Shown: in pieces, positions 9,016 to 18,312 of the stretch
How positions within the stretch are numbered: the first letter of the stretch is position 1
Layout of the letters: each line of letters begins with the position of its first letter
Source: VAZQ01 sp963753575
GTDB taxonomy: Bacteria > Pseudomonadota > Alphaproteobacteria > Rhizobiales > Xanthobacteraceae
DNA length: 64,000 nucleotides
Assembly: GCA_963753575.1 (NCBI GenBank)
Contig: CAVWCR010000003.1
Span: 4,216,001-4,280,000, forward strand
Direction of reading: 5' to 3'
Made by a program: the position numbers and the translations under genes
Notes under the pieces: generated by a model
What the model saw: only the letters and a program-made list of their open reading frames with translations
The model's database searches: none
What the model was told of the DNA's origin: nothing

Positions 9016-9057
9016 TGTCATTCCGGGCTCGCCGCTTCGCGGCGCCCCGGAATGACA
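9016..9057. terminator. hairpin between convergent genes
   Basis: A near-perfect inverted repeat (TGTCATTCCGG at 9016-9026 against CCGGAATGACA at 9047-9057) has a GC-rich inner stem around CGCCGCTTCGCGGCG. It lies between the amidohydrolase stop (9005) and the host-attachment gene stop (9078). A bidirectional terminator is likely. There is no clear U-run, so it may instead be a common intergenic palindrome of this bacterial group. Confidence 0.6.
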
Positions 9058-9077
9058 AAGAGAACTCGGAGACCCTC

Positions 9078-9521
9078 TCAAGCCGTCAGGTGCTTCTCGA
9101 TCTCATCCACCGTCAGTTTGACCAGATCCTTGTCGACCTCGGCGCGGAGCGCGTTGCGCAAGCCGGGCGTGTAGACCTTGCGCAGCATGCCGAGCGCGCG
9201 CGGCGGCGCGACCATGATCACGGCCTTGGTCTTGCCGGCGTGCAACTCGGCATCCAAGTGGCCGACGAGACTGTGCAGGAACGTCTGCTCCGACTGGTCG
9301 TGCCAGTCGGTCTGCTCCACGGCGCTGCGCCGGCCACCGGAACTGATCGAGCGGCCGGGCGCGTCGGTGCCCTGCTCACTTGTCCTCAAGTCCGGCTGCT
9401 CGCGGACCTCCCTGGTCTTGAGGTTGAGGAATTTCTCGTCGCCGGCATTTTCCAGCACCAGCGCCTTCTTGCCGTCGCACACGACGACCCAGTCGCCTTG
9501 TTGGACCTTCAACTTGGACAT
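9078..9521 (-). CDS. host attachment family protein
   Basis: A 147-residue protein starting MSKLKVQQGDWVVVCDG. Conserved features are LVLENAGDEKFLNLKTREV near the N-terminus, the Gly/Arg-rich middle GRSISSGGRR, and KAVIMVAPPRALGMLR followed by TVDEIEKHL. This matches the alphaproteobacterial proteins once named for plant-cell attachment in Agrobacterium and now placed among release-factor-like baeRF domains. The true role is uncertain. It ends close to the convergent amidohydrolase gene. Confidence 0.85.
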   Translation of the reverse strand: MSKLKVQQGDWVVVCDGKKALVLENAGDEKFLNLKTREVREQPDLRTSEQGTDAPGRSISSGGRRSAVEQTDWHDQSEQTFLHSLVGHLDAELHAGKTKAVIMVAPPRALGMLRKVYTPGLRNALRAEVDKDLVKLTVDEIEKHLTA

Positions 9522-9605
9522 CCGAAATCTCCTTCGCAGCGTGCCACCACCATGACGCGGCCCCGTGGCCGAACCTTGACCAGGATCAACGCCGCGAAGG
9601 CCGCT

Positions 9606-11249
9606 TCAGTTGCGCCCCTCAAGCAGGCGGCGCGCAATCACCTCCGCCTGGATCTCGGCGGCGCCTTCGAAGATCGAGAGGATGCGCGCGTCGCACAGGA
9701 GCCGCGACACCGGGAACTCCAGCGCGAAGCCGTTGCCGCCATGAATCTGCACCGCGTTGTCGGCGGCGGCCCAGGCGACGCGCGCAGCCAGAAGCTTCGC
9801 CATTCCGGCTTCGAGGTCGCAGCGCCGGCCCTGGTCCTTCCGCCGCGCCGCGAAATATGTGAGCTGCCGCGCCATCATGATCTCGGCCGCCATCATGGCG
9901 AGCTTGTCGGCGACGCGCGGAAACTTGATGATCGGCTCGCCGAACTGCCGGCGCGCAAGCGCATAGCGCAAGCCCTCGTCGAGCGCGGCCTGCGCGACCC
10001 CGACCGCACGCGCCGCCGTCTGGATGCGCGACGACTCGAACGTCGCCATCAGCTGCCTGAAGCCCTGCCCCTCGACACCGCCGAGGAGGCCCGCGGCCGG
10101 CACCGCGAAGCCATCGAACGCGATCTCGTATTCCTTCATGCCGCGATAGCCGAGCACCTCGATCTCGGTGCCCGACATGCCGGGCGCCGGAAACGGCGCA
10201 TCGTCCGTGCCGCGCGGCTTTTCGGCGAGCAGGATGGAGAGGCCGCGATGGCTCATGTCGCTCGGGTCGGTGCGCACCAGGAGCGTCATCAGGTCGGCGC
10301 GCGCCGCATGCGTAATCCAGGTCTTGGCTCCATGGACCTTGTAGACGTCGCCCTCGCGCACCGCGCGCGTTTTGAGCGCGACGAGGTCGGAGCCGGCGTC
10401 GGGCTCGGTGAACACCGCGGTCGGCAGCACCTCGCCGCTGGCAATCTTCGGCAGCCAACACCGCTGTTGCTCTTGCGTGCCGCCCGAAAGGATAAGGTCG
10501 GCCGCGATCTCCGAACGGGTGCCGAGCGAGCCCACACCGATGTAGCCGCGCGCGAGCTCCTCGCCCACAACGCACATCGCCTCCTTGCCGAGACCCATGC
10601 CGCCGAACGCATGCGGGATGGTGAGCCCGAACACGCCGAGCGCGCGCATCTGCGCGATGACGTCGAGCGGGATCAGATCGTTGCGCAGATGCCAGGCCTG
10701 CGCGTGCGGTGCGACTTCGCTGGCGGAGAACCTTCGCACCTGGTGGCGGATCGCCTGCAGGGTCTCGTCGAGATTGCGATCGCCGATCGTCGCGGCGGGA
10801 TGTTCGCTCAGCAACGCCACCAGGCGCGCGCGATGCGCCTCGGTGCCGCGCGTCAACGCCGCAAGCGGCTCGGCGATCCGTTCGGCGACCGCCGACGGGG
10901 ACAGCCCGAGATCATGCGGTCGCACGATCTCGCCCTGGCTCATGGGGATCCCGCCGGCGATCTGCGCCAGATATTCCCCGATGCCGATCGCGATCACGCA
11001 TTCCTCGATCTCGCGCAGGCCCCCTTCGGCCTGCATCCGATCCGCATAGGCCGCGAGCTGCCGGATTGCCTCCACATAGGTCGCGAGCCAGGCGAGCCCA
11101 TGCAGGGCGCGCTGTCCGGATCGGCGATCCATGGCACCGGCGACGCGAGGCTGCACCACCGCGATGGTGTCGCCCAGCACGGTCTCGGCCGCCTGCGCGG
11201 CCGCATGTGCCTGCGCGATCAAATCGGGCGGTTGGGCCGTGGGCGGCAT
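9606..11249 (-). CDS. mcd: (2S)-methylsuccinyl-CoA dehydrogenase-type acyl-CoA dehydrogenase
   Basis: A 547-residue flavoprotein, far longer than ordinary acyl-CoA dehydrogenases (about 380). The extra N-terminal 150 residues include HGLAWLATYVEAIRQL and EYLAQIAGGIPMSQGEIVRP, which I recognise from methylsuccinyl-CoA dehydrogenase of the ethylmalonyl-CoA pathway. The catalytic part has GYIGVGSLGTRSEIAADLI, TAVFTEPDAGSDL, KTWITHAARADLMTLLVRT and GYRGMKEYEIAFDGF. The start at 11249 has GGAGG 8 nt upstream; the frame is open 24 codons further. It would oxidise methylsuccinyl-CoA to mesaconyl-CoA and pass electrons to ETF. Confidence 0.88.
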   Translation of the reverse strand: MPPTAQPPDLIAQAHAAAQAAETVLGDTIAVVQPRVAGAMDRRSGQRALHGLAWLATYVEAIRQLAAYADRMQAEGGLREIEECVIAIGIGEYLAQIAGGIPMSQGEIVRPHDLGLSPSAVAERIAEPLAALTRGTEAHRARLVALLSEHPAATIGDRNLDETLQAIRHQVRRFSASEVAPHAQAWHLRNDLIPLDVIAQMRALGVFGLTIPHAFGGMGLGKEAMCVVGEELARGYIGVGSLGTRSEIAADLILSGGTQEQQRCWLPKIASGEVLPTAVFTEPDAGSDLVALKTRAVREGDVYKVHGAKTWITHAARADLMTLLVRTDPSDMSHRGLSILLAEKPRGTDDAPFPAPGMSGTEIEVLGYRGMKEYEIAFDGFAVPAAGLLGGVEGQGFRQLMATFESSRIQTAARAVGVAQAALDEGLRYALARRQFGEPIIKFPRVADKLAMMAAEIMMARQLTYFAARRKDQGRRCDLEAGMAKLLAARVAWAAADNAVQIHGGNGFALEFPVSRLLCDARILSIFEGAAEIQAEVIARRLLEGRN

Positions 11250-11506
11250 TTCGGCACCTCCAGCGGGCGGCCAGACGGACGCGACCGGGAGCACGGCCCG
11301 CGAGCGCATTTTACAAATCATTTCCGCGGGTTGTGATTCGTAACTTCTTTAACCATTTGGTGCACTCTTGCCCGAGAACTATGCCGCGGCAAAGCCGGCT
11401 CCGATAGGCACCGACGCTCATGAGCGATCGCCAGAACCTGTCGTGTTGCGGGCCACGCCGCTGCAGCCATTCGTTTGTTGCCGCAGCTCGCGACGATTGA
11501 GGCACC

Positions 11507-13558
11507 ATGACCGCGCTCTCGCCCCGACGCCGACCCGCCATATCCTTTGCTGGAATGCCGACCATGTTCCATTCGCTCATCCAATTGATCGCCTCGGTTT
11601 CCGTGCGCACCCGCATCATCGGGCTCGCGCTCATCCCGGTCCTGGGTTTTGTGGCCAATGGCGGGACGTTCATCAGCGGGCAGACGGAGGTGAACGGCGC
11701 CTTTGAGAACGCCGCGACCGCGGCGGCGCTCGCCGACGCCAGCCAGGACTTCAAGGTCGCGCTCGCCCAGCTGCAGATTGCGGCCAAGGACTACGTGGCG
11801 CAACCATCCGACCAGCGGATGAAGGACTTCGAGGCCATCCAGACGTTGACGACGAAAAACTTCAACCGGATCGCGGTGGCCGCGAACAATATGCAGCAGG
11901 GCGATATCGCCCAGATTCGACAGAAGCTCGGCGAGCTTCGGCTCAACTTCGAATATCTCGTCGATGAACAGAAATCGCTGGGATATTCCGACGCACAGGG
12001 CACCCGGAAGACGCTGGAAGAAGCCGCCGCGCAGGTGGAAAAACTGATCAACGAGGGAATGGCGGTACTGTCGGACTCCGAGCGCGACTGGCTGATGCTG
12101 GCGCTGCTCACGATGCGGCGCTACGAGGCGCAATATCGATACGACCGCGATCCGGAAACCTGGGAGCTGTTTTTCAAGGCCTATCGGGGCTTCGAGGAAA
12201 AACTCAATGCGCTCCTGGTCGATCAGGACGTCAAGGCCAAGCTGGGCGATCTCGTGAAGGGATACTCCTCGACGCTCGCGCAATGGAACCGGCAATCCCA
12301 GAACATCCAGAAATCGCTCGCCGACATCATGGAGTCGAGTCAGCAGCTCATTCCGCATGCCAACACATTGAACTCCGCGGCGGACAAGCGTGCCGAGGCG
12401 GCCGCGGCGGCGCTCGCGAAGTCGCAGACGCATACCCGCAACGTCATCATCGGGGTCGGCGCTGCGGCGGTGCTGATCGGGCTCGTCTTCAGCTGGTGGA
12501 TCGGCCGCAGCATCACGCGTCCGCTCAACGGGCTGACGGCTGCCATGACGCGGCTCGCCGCCGGCGACACCAGCGCGCGCATTCCGGCGACCGAGGCCAA
12601 GGATGAGCTCGGCGCGATGGCACGCACCGTCATCGTATTCCGCGACACCATGATCGAGCGCGAGCGGCTGGCTGCCAGCGAGACCGCCACCCACCGCGAG
12701 CGCGAAAGCCGCGCCGAAGCAATCGCCGCCACCATCACACGCTTCGAGGCGTCGGCCGAACAGGCGCTCAACAAGGTGCGCGAAGCCGCCGGCCGGCTCG
12801 AGGTCACCTCCACCCAGCTGCACAGCGCCGCCGACCAAGTCTCGGCCGAATCGCGCACCGCCGAGGAGCGCGTCGGCATCGCCTCCGGCAACGTCACGGC
12901 GGCCGCCAGCGCGGTCGAAGAGCTGGCCATGTCGATCGGCGACATTGCGAGCCAGGCCAACCGCTCGACCGAGGTCGCCACCCGCGCCGTCAAGGATGCG
13001 AGCCGCACCGTGCGCACGATGTCGGAGCTCGGCGAGGCCGCGACCCACATCGGCGAAGTGGTGGGGCTGATCCAGGCGATCGCCGGCCAGACCAACCTCT
13101 TGGCGCTCAACGCCACCATCGAGGCGGCGCGCGCGGGCGATGCCGGCAAGGGCTTCGCGGTGGTGGCCTCCGAGGTCAAGTCGCTCGCCGGCCAGACCGC
13201 CAAGGCCACCGAGGAGATCGCCGGCCAGGTCGGCGCCATTCAGTCTGCGGTCGCCGACGCCGCCCAGGCGATCGAGCAGGTCAACACCATCATCGAGGAA
13301 ATCTCCACCATCGCCTCCACGGTCGCGGTGACGGTCGAGGAACAGAACCGCGCCGTCGCCTCGATCAGCGAAGGCGTCAGTCGCGCCTCCTCGGAAGCGC
13401 GTACCGGCGCCGAGGCCATGAGCCGCGTCGCCGGCAGCTCCAGCGACGCCCGCGCCACCGCCGCCGACGTCAAATCACTGGCCGACACGCTCTCGGACGA
13501 GGCCGAAAGCCTCAATTCCGAGGTCCGTCGCTTCCTCAACGAGGTCGCAGCCGCATAG
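11507..13558 (+). CDS. methyl-accepting chemotaxis protein
   Basis: A 683-residue transducer. TM1 lies about residues 38-52. A long helical periplasmic sensor (52-310, rich in A/Q/K heptads, resembling helical bimodular sensors) is followed by TM2 near 312-333. A HAMP domain starts at GRSITRPLNGLTAAM, and the cytoplasmic signalling domain has its hairpin tip near IAGQTNLLALNATIEAARAG. The ligand is unknown. The gene stands alone; no other chemotaxis genes are in the window. An upstream 257-bp gap separates it from the divergent mcd gene. Confidence 0.95.
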   Translation: MTALSPRRRPAISFAGMPTMFHSLIQLIASVSVRTRIIGLALIPVLGFVANGGTFISGQTEVNGAFENAATAAALADASQDFKVALAQLQIAAKDYVAQPSDQRMKDFEAIQTLTTKNFNRIAVAANNMQQGDIAQIRQKLGELRLNFEYLVDEQKSLGYSDAQGTRKTLEEAAAQVEKLINEGMAVLSDSERDWLMLALLTMRRYEAQYRYDRDPETWELFFKAYRGFEEKLNALLVDQDVKAKLGDLVKGYSSTLAQWNRQSQNIQKSLADIMESSQQLIPHANTLNSAADKRAEAAAAALAKSQTHTRNVIIGVGAAAVLIGLVFSWWIGRSITRPLNGLTAAMTRLAAGDTSARIPATEAKDELGAMARTVIVFRDTMIERERLAASETATHRERESRAEAIAATITRFEASAEQALNKVREAAGRLEVTSTQLHSAADQVSAESRTAEERVGIASGNVTAAASAVEELAMSIGDIASQANRSTEVATRAVKDASRTVRTMSELGEAATHIGEVVGLIQAIAGQTNLLALNATIEAARAGDAGKGFAVVASEVKSLAGQTAKATEEIAGQVGAIQSAVADAAQAIEQVNTIIEEISTIASTVAVTVEEQNRAVASISEGVSRASSEARTGAEAMSRVAGSSSDARATAADVKSLADTLSDEAESLNSEVRRFLNEVAAA

Positions 13559-13606
13559 GCCGACGGCAAGCCCGCGAGCCTCTATTCGAGCACGGCCAAT
13601 TCTGGA

Positions 13607-14503
13607 ATGATGAATTCCGGGATCGGTATCTTTGGCGTGAACCGATGGAGTGCGATATTGGGCTTTCTTCGCCGATGCGGCCGTGCCGCGCTCGACGCAT
13701 ATTTCTGCTTCCTCGCCAACGACGGCTGGGCGACCGCCAGCCACATCGCGCTGTCCACCCTGATGGCGCTATTTCCGTTCGTGATCCTGGTGACGGCGCT
13801 GGCCGCAACCTTCCTGGGCTCCAAGGAGCTCGCCGACGAAGTCGCCAAGCTGCTGCTTGAAACCTGGCCGCGCGAAGTCGCGGGCCCGATCTCGTCCGAA
13901 ATCCACAATGTGCTGACCCAGACGCGCGGCGACGTCCTCACCATCGGCGTGGCGCTTGCGGTCTACTTCGCGTCGAGCGGCATTGAGAGCCTGCGCATCG
14001 GCCTCAACCGCGCTTACGGCGTGGCAGAGACGCGTAACTGGCTGCTGCTGCGCATCGAATCGATCGCCTATGTGCTGGTCGGGGCGGTGGCGCTGCTGGC
14101 GCTTGCGTTCCTGATCGTGCTTGGCCCGCTGATCTTCGCGACCGCCGTCAAGTTCGCGCCCTGGCTGAGGCCGCTGGAATGGAATTTCACCGTTGCGCGC
14201 TATTCGATCGCGAGCCTTGCCCTCGTCATCGCGCTTCTGGTCGCGCACAAATGGCTGCCGAAAGGCCGGCGGCCGTTACGCAACATCCTGCCCGGCATTC
14301 TGGCCACGCTCGTGCTTTGGCTCGCTGCCGGCATCGTGTTCGGCCGCTACCTCGCCGAGTTCGCCTCTACCTACGTGACCTACTACGCAGGCTTGGCGTC
14401 GGCGATGATCGCCCTGGTCTTTCTCTACCTGACCGCCTCGATCTTCGTTTATGGCGGCGAGCTCAACGCTGCCTTCGACCGGCTGCGCACCGCCCGATCG
14501 TGA
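13607..14503 (+). CDS. YihY/BrkB family inner-membrane protein
   Basis: A 298-residue integral membrane protein with about six hydrophobic segments. Family hallmarks are DGWATASHIALSTLMALFPF near the N-terminus, ESLRIGLNRAYGVAETRNW, and the C-terminal TYVTYYAGLASAMIAL plus FVYGGELNAAFD. The family was once misannotated as ribonuclease BN; its function is unresolved. It starts about 50 bp after the chemoreceptor gene and may be transcribed from the same side. Confidence 0.9.
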   Translation: MMNSGIGIFGVNRWSAILGFLRRCGRAALDAYFCFLANDGWATASHIALSTLMALFPFVILVTALAATFLGSKELADEVAKLLLETWPREVAGPISSEIHNVLTQTRGDVLTIGVALAVYFASSGIESLRIGLNRAYGVAETRNWLLLRIESIAYVLVGAVALLALAFLIVLGPLIFATAVKFAPWLRPLEWNFTVARYSIASLALVIALLVAHKWLPKGRRPLRNILPGILATLVLWLAAGIVFGRYLAEFASTYVTYYAGLASAMIALVFLYLTASIFVYGGELNAAFDRLRTARS

Positions 14504-14662
14504 TCAAGAGGCCGGTCGGCGGCCGACCGGCGACAGCAAAGAATCTGGAGACAAGTCGCGATGCTGCCGGGACAGCCGACATGAGAGTTGGCTAACGTTC
14601 CGTCAGTCGAGTCGGAGCCGCCGGCCACCGAGGCCCGCTCGTCGATGGTCGGGAGAGGTATC

Positions 14663-14920
14663 ATGGATCTCACAAGCCTCATCATTTTCCTGTTGGTCGG
14701 CCTGATCGCGGGCTGGCTCGCCGGCAAGCTCATCAGGGGCGGCGGCTACGGGCTCCTCGGCGACATGGTGATCGGCGTGCTCGGCGCCATCATCGGCGGA
14801 TTCCTGCTGCCGAAGGTCGGACTGGGCCACCTGATCACGGTGCCTCTCCTCAACGCCATCGTGGTGGCCACCATCGGCGCTGTGATCCTGCTGCTGGCGC
14901 TGCGCATCCTCAAGCACTGA
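14663..14920 (+). CDS. GlsB/YeaQ/YmgE family stress-response membrane protein
   Basis: An 85-residue protein, about the family length, with three Gly-rich transmembrane segments (LIAGWLAGKLIRGGGYG, then GVLGAIIGGFLLP, then a C-terminal helix). The ATG at 14663 has GGGAGAGG just upstream and fits the family N-terminus MDLTSLIIFLLVG; the frame is open to an upstream TTG at 14588. Transglycosylase-associated proteins of this kind are general-stress induced. Function is unknown. Confidence 0.9.
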   Translation: MDLTSLIIFLLVGLIAGWLAGKLIRGGGYGLLGDMVIGVLGAIIGGFLLPKVGLGHLITVPLLNAIVVATIGAVILLLALRILKH

Positions 14921-14941
14921 ACCGCCATCTCGCTCGCCGGA

Positions 14942-16120
14942 TCAACCCGCCAGCGCCCGCGCCAGCGCGCTCGGGCTCAAGGGTTTCGGCAGATAATCGT
15001 CCATGCCGGCGGCCCCCGCGCGCGCCGCCTCCTCGGCGCTGCTGCGGCCGGATATGCCGATCACCCGCAGGCGTGGTCCGCCGCGCGAGCGAATGCGGCG
15101 CGTTGCCTCAAGCCCGTCGATTCCGGGCAGCGTCACGTCCATCAGCAGCGCGTCATAGCCTTTGCCCGCGATCGCGTCGACCGCCGCCTCGCCGCTGCCG
15201 ACGAAGTCGGCGCGATGGCCGAGCTCGGTGAGGATCGTGTTGAGCACGACCCGGCCATAGGGGTTGTCCTCGACGCACAGGACGTGGAGCGGCCGGAACG
15301 GCGCGGTGTCGGCCGAAGCAAGATCGGCGTCGCTGTCGAGGCTCGACGGGGTGACGAGATCGACGGTGGCGCTGAAGCGAAACGCGCTGCCGGCGCCCGC
15401 CTCGCTCTTGACGGTCAGGTCACCGCGCATCGCCTTGGCGATGCGCTTGACGTAGGCAAGGCCGAGGCCGGCGCCACCGTAGCGCCGCGCGATCGCCGCG
15501 TTGGCCTGCGCAAACGGCTTGAACAGCCGCCTGATCTCGGCAGCCGTGAGCCCGATGCCGCTATCGGTCACCGCAAAGACGAGCCGCGTGCGCGTGCGCC
15601 CGACCCGCTGGGCGGAGACGTCGAGCCGCACGCTGCCGCGGTCGGTGAACTTCACCGCATTGTCGATGAGATTTTCGATCGCGCCGCGCAGCCGCAACGG
15701 ATCGCCGATCACGCGCTCGGGCAGATCCGGTGCGATCGCGGTCTGCGAGGCGAGATCTTTGGCGCCGGCGCGGGCGGCGAGCGATGCGCCCAGCGCTTCG
15801 GCAAGCTGACGCGGCCGGAACGCGGTGCGGCGAAGCGCGAGGCCCTTGTGGTCGGCGCGCGCCGCATCAACGATCAGCGAGGCGAGCATGGCGAGATGCT
15901 CGGCGGTGCCCTTGATCGCGGTCGCCCAGCCGCGCTCGCGCTCGTCGAGATCGGAGGTCGCCAACAGCTCGCTGAGCGCCAGGATGCCGGTCAACGGCGT
16001 GCGGATGTCGTGCGCGAGCGCCGCGAGCGTCGCCTCGACCACGGCTGCGGACGCACCTCGCCGCCGCCGCGGCTTGCGCGTTGCCCGGGGGCGTCTTGAA
16101 GATTTCGTCCGCTTGCGCAT
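14942..16120 (-). CDS. hybrid sensor histidine kinase/response regulator lacking a sensor domain
   Basis: A 392-residue protein with an Arg/Lys-rich leader (1-22), a DHp H-box with phospho-acceptor His37 (LAHDIRTPLTG), HATPase boxes (IENLIDNAVKFT, DSGIGLT, YGGAGLGLAYVKRIAKAM), then a receiver domain with acidic pair VEDN and phospho-acceptor Asp in LLMDVTLPG. No transmembrane or PAS domain is visible, so input must come from a partner. The start at 16120 is preferred; an in-frame ATG at 16183 right after the gluQ stop would add 21 residues. No partner regulator is adjacent. Confidence 0.88.
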   Translation of the reverse strand: MRKRTKSSRRPRATRKPRRRRGASAAVVEATLAALAHDIRTPLTGILALSELLATSDLDERERGWATAIKGTAEHLAMLASLIVDAARADHKGLALRRTAFRPRQLAEALGASLAARAGAKDLASQTAIAPDLPERVIGDPLRLRGAIENLIDNAVKFTDRGSVRLDVSAQRVGRTRTRLVFAVTDSGIGLTAAEIRRLFKPFAQANAAIARRYGGAGLGLAYVKRIAKAMRGDLTVKSEAGAGSAFRFSATVDLVTPSSLDSDADLASADTAPFRPLHVLCVEDNPYGRVVLNTILTELGHRADFVGSGEAAVDAIAGKGYDALLMDVTLPGIDGLEATRRIRSRGGPRLRVIGISGRSSAEEAARAGAAGMDDYLPKPLSPSALARALAG

Positions 16121-16186
16121 GTCGTCCCGTCGCCGCGCACATTGCCACGGCGCCAGCCGCGGGCACAGGGGCCACAGCGGCATTCC

Positions 16187-17065
16187 CTAAGGAATGCCAA
16201 CCATCCGACGGATGTCGGCGGCCGTTGTGCCGCTCTGCCGCAAGGCCCGCAACGCGGTCGCCCGGGTCGATTTCGAGAGCTTGCGGCCCTCAGGGTCGAG
16301 CAGCAGGCGATGGTGGTGATAGATCGGGGCCGGCAGGCCGAGCAGAGCCTGCAAGAGGCGGTGAACACTGGTCGCCCAGAACAGGTCCGCTCCCCGCACC
16401 ACGTCGGTCACGCCTTGGCGCGCATCGTCGACCACGACCGCGAGATGATAGCTCGTCGGTGTCTCCTTGCGCGCCAGTACGACGTCGCCCCACGCTGCCG
16501 GCGCCGCCGCGACCATGCCGGTCTCGCCGGCCGGACCCGCGCCGGTTTCGCGCCAGTAGAGCGCGCCGGCGCGCGCCAGTGACGCCGCCATGTCGAGCCG
16601 GAGCGCATAGGGCTCGCCGGCCTCGATCCGGCGCCGCTGCTCCGCGGGCGGTAAGGCCCTGCCGGGATAAAGCGGAGCGCCATCGGGATCACGCGGCCAA
16701 GGGTCGCGTGCCGGCCCGTTCGCCCCGCGCGCGGCGACGAGCGCCGCAATCTCGGCGCGGCTTTCAAAGCTCGCATAGACGAGGCCTTGCGCCTCGAGCC
16801 GCCTGAGCGCCGCGCGGTAGTCCTCAAAATGATCGCTCTGGCGGCGAACGGGCTCCTCCCAGGCGATGCCGAGCCAGGCCAGGTCCTCGTAGATTGCCGC
16901 TTCGTATTCGGGGCGGCAGCGCGTTCGGTCGATGTCCTCGATGCGCAGCAGGAGCCGCCCGCCCGCCGCCCGCGCCATATCGAAATTGATCAGCGCGGAC
17001 AGCGCATGGCCGAGATGCAGATAGCCGTTCGGGCTCGGCGCAAAGCGGAAGATCGGCGTGGACAT
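16187..17065 (-). CDS. gluQRS: glutamyl-Q tRNA(Asp) synthetase
   Basis: A 292-residue paralogue of the glutamyl-tRNA synthetase catalytic core without an anticodon-binding domain. It glutamylates queuosine in tRNA(Asp). The class I HIGH-type motif is in FAPSPNGYLHLGHALSAL, and the KMSKS-type motif is KLSKSTRA. LRIEDIDRTRCRPEY is also typical of the family. It is followed within 70 bp by the hybrid kinase gene on the same strand. Confidence 0.95.
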   Translation of the reverse strand: MSTPIFRFAPSPNGYLHLGHALSALINFDMARAAGGRLLLRIEDIDRTRCRPEYEAAIYEDLAWLGIAWEEPVRRQSDHFEDYRAALRRLEAQGLVYASFESRAEIAALVAARGANGPARDPWPRDPDGAPLYPGRALPPAEQRRRIEAGEPYALRLDMAASLARAGALYWRETGAGPAGETGMVAAAPAAWGDVVLARKETPTSYHLAVVVDDARQGVTDVVRGADLFWATSVHRLLQALLGLPAPIYHHHRLLLDPEGRKLSKSTRATALRALRQSGTTAADIRRMVGIP

Positions 17066-17174
17066 GGAGGTTTCTAGGACGCAGGGGCGTCAGTTGTCAT
17101 GCGGTCGCCCCAAAGGGGAATGGCAAAGACCTGAAAAAACTGCAGAATAAGGCCGCAAGCAGCGAAGGGATGCC

Positions 17175-18149
17175 ATGCGATATTCCCGCCACGACGCCAA
17201 GGCCTACGCCCGCGCAAACCTCAAGGGGATCTGGGCGGCCGCGCTCACGCCGTTCCGGCCGAACGGCACGATCGACGAGGCTGGCTTCCGCCGCAACCTG
17301 CGGCACTGGGTCGATGATCTCGGCATCGACGGCGTGTTCGTGAGCGGCAAGCAGGGTGAGTTCTTCTCGATGTCGCTTGCCGAGCGCAAGCGCACCTTCG
17401 CGATCGCGGTCGACGAGATCGGCGGCGAGCGCACCATCCTGTCGTGCTCCGACCAGAACCTCGACACCGTGATCGAGCTTGCCGGATACGCGCAGGCGAT
17501 CGGCTCCGACTACATCGTGGTGCACGCGCCGGTGCTGCACTTTCTCACTGAGCAAGATGATACGCTGCTTGGCTACTATCGCGCGGTCAGCGAGGCAGTC
17601 GACCTCGGCGTCGCGCTCTGGAGCCATCCCGACTCGGGCTACCTGATGAGCCCGGAGCTGTGCGCGCGGGTCGCAGACCTTCCCAATATCGTGGCTATCA
17701 AGTACAGCGTGCCGCGCGAGATGTACGCAAGGCTCACGCGGCTTGCGGGCGACAAGCTGATCGTGAGCACGGCCTCGGAAGACGAGTGGCTCGACAATAT
17801 CATCGAGCTCGACTGGCAGCTCTATCTCTGCTCGTCGCCGCCCTATCTCTACCAGACCAGGACCGACCGCCGCATGCGCGAATACACCGACCTTGCGCTG
17901 CGTGGCGAGCACACCCGCGCCAGGGCGGTGCGCGACAGCCTCAACCCGGTGCGCGAGGCGTTCAAGCGCTCCCGCCCGCCGGGGAAGTTCCACGCGCATT
18001 CGAAATACTGGCAGGACCTGCTCGGACAATGCGGCGGCGCGGTGCGTCGCCCCATGCTCGAGCTCACCGACGCCGAACGGGATGCCACGCGACGTGCGTT
18101 TGAGAGTTGCGGGCTCAAGCTTGCCGGCGTGCGCTCGTCAGCGGCGTAG
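17175..18149 (+). CDS. dihydrodipicolinate synthase/N-acetylneuraminate lyase family protein
   Basis: A 324-residue TIM-barrel aldolase family member. The Schiff-base lysine is K176 in NIVAIKYSVP. The GxxGE loop appears as VSGKQGEFFSMSLAERK. The usual tyrosine pair (PYY in DapA) is replaced by APVLHF at 118-123, so true DapA chemistry is doubtful. It likely acts on another 2-oxo acid adduct. It lies upstream of the 3-hydroxyanthranilate dioxygenase gene, separated by a palindromic repeat. Confidence 0.8.
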   Translation: MRYSRHDAKAYARANLKGIWAAALTPFRPNGTIDEAGFRRNLRHWVDDLGIDGVFVSGKQGEFFSMSLAERKRTFAIAVDEIGGERTILSCSDQNLDTVIELAGYAQAIGSDYIVVHAPVLHFLTEQDDTLLGYYRAVSEAVDLGVALWSHPDSGYLMSPELCARVADLPNIVAIKYSVPREMYARLTRLAGDKLIVSTASEDEWLDNIIELDWQLYLCSSPPYLYQTRTDRRMREYTDLALRGEHTRARAVRDSLNPVREAFKRSRPPGKFHAHSKYWQDLLGQCGGAVRRPMLELTDAERDATRRAFESCGLKLAGVRSSAA

Positions 18150-18157
18150 TTTAGCGT

Positions 18158-18284
18158 CATGCCCGCGCACAGCGCGTTGAAGACGCGCGTAAACGCGCTG
18201 ATGTCGCGGGTATCCACGTCTTCCTTCGCTTTCGTGCAGCAAGCAAGACGTGGATGGCCGGGACAAGCCCGGCCATGACGCGGA
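18158..18284. repeat. palindromic intergenic repeat
   Basis: A long imperfect inverted repeat opens with GTCATGCCCGCGCAC and closes with GGCCGGGACAAGCCCGGCCATGACGC. It contains an internal ATCCACGTCTT / AAGACGTGGAT arm pair. Palindromes of this GGCCGGG...CCCGGCC style are frequent between genes in Bradyrhizobium-like genomes. It fills most of the gap between the DapA-like and dioxygenase genes. Confidence 0.65.
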
Positions 18285-18312
18285 GAGACAAAGGATAGCT
18301 TGGGAGAGTGCC

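Noticed and set aside
18158..18284. The palindrome upstream of the dioxygenase gene as a riboswitch.
   Set aside because: It matches the style of dispersed intergenic palindromes and shows no riboswitch core motifs.
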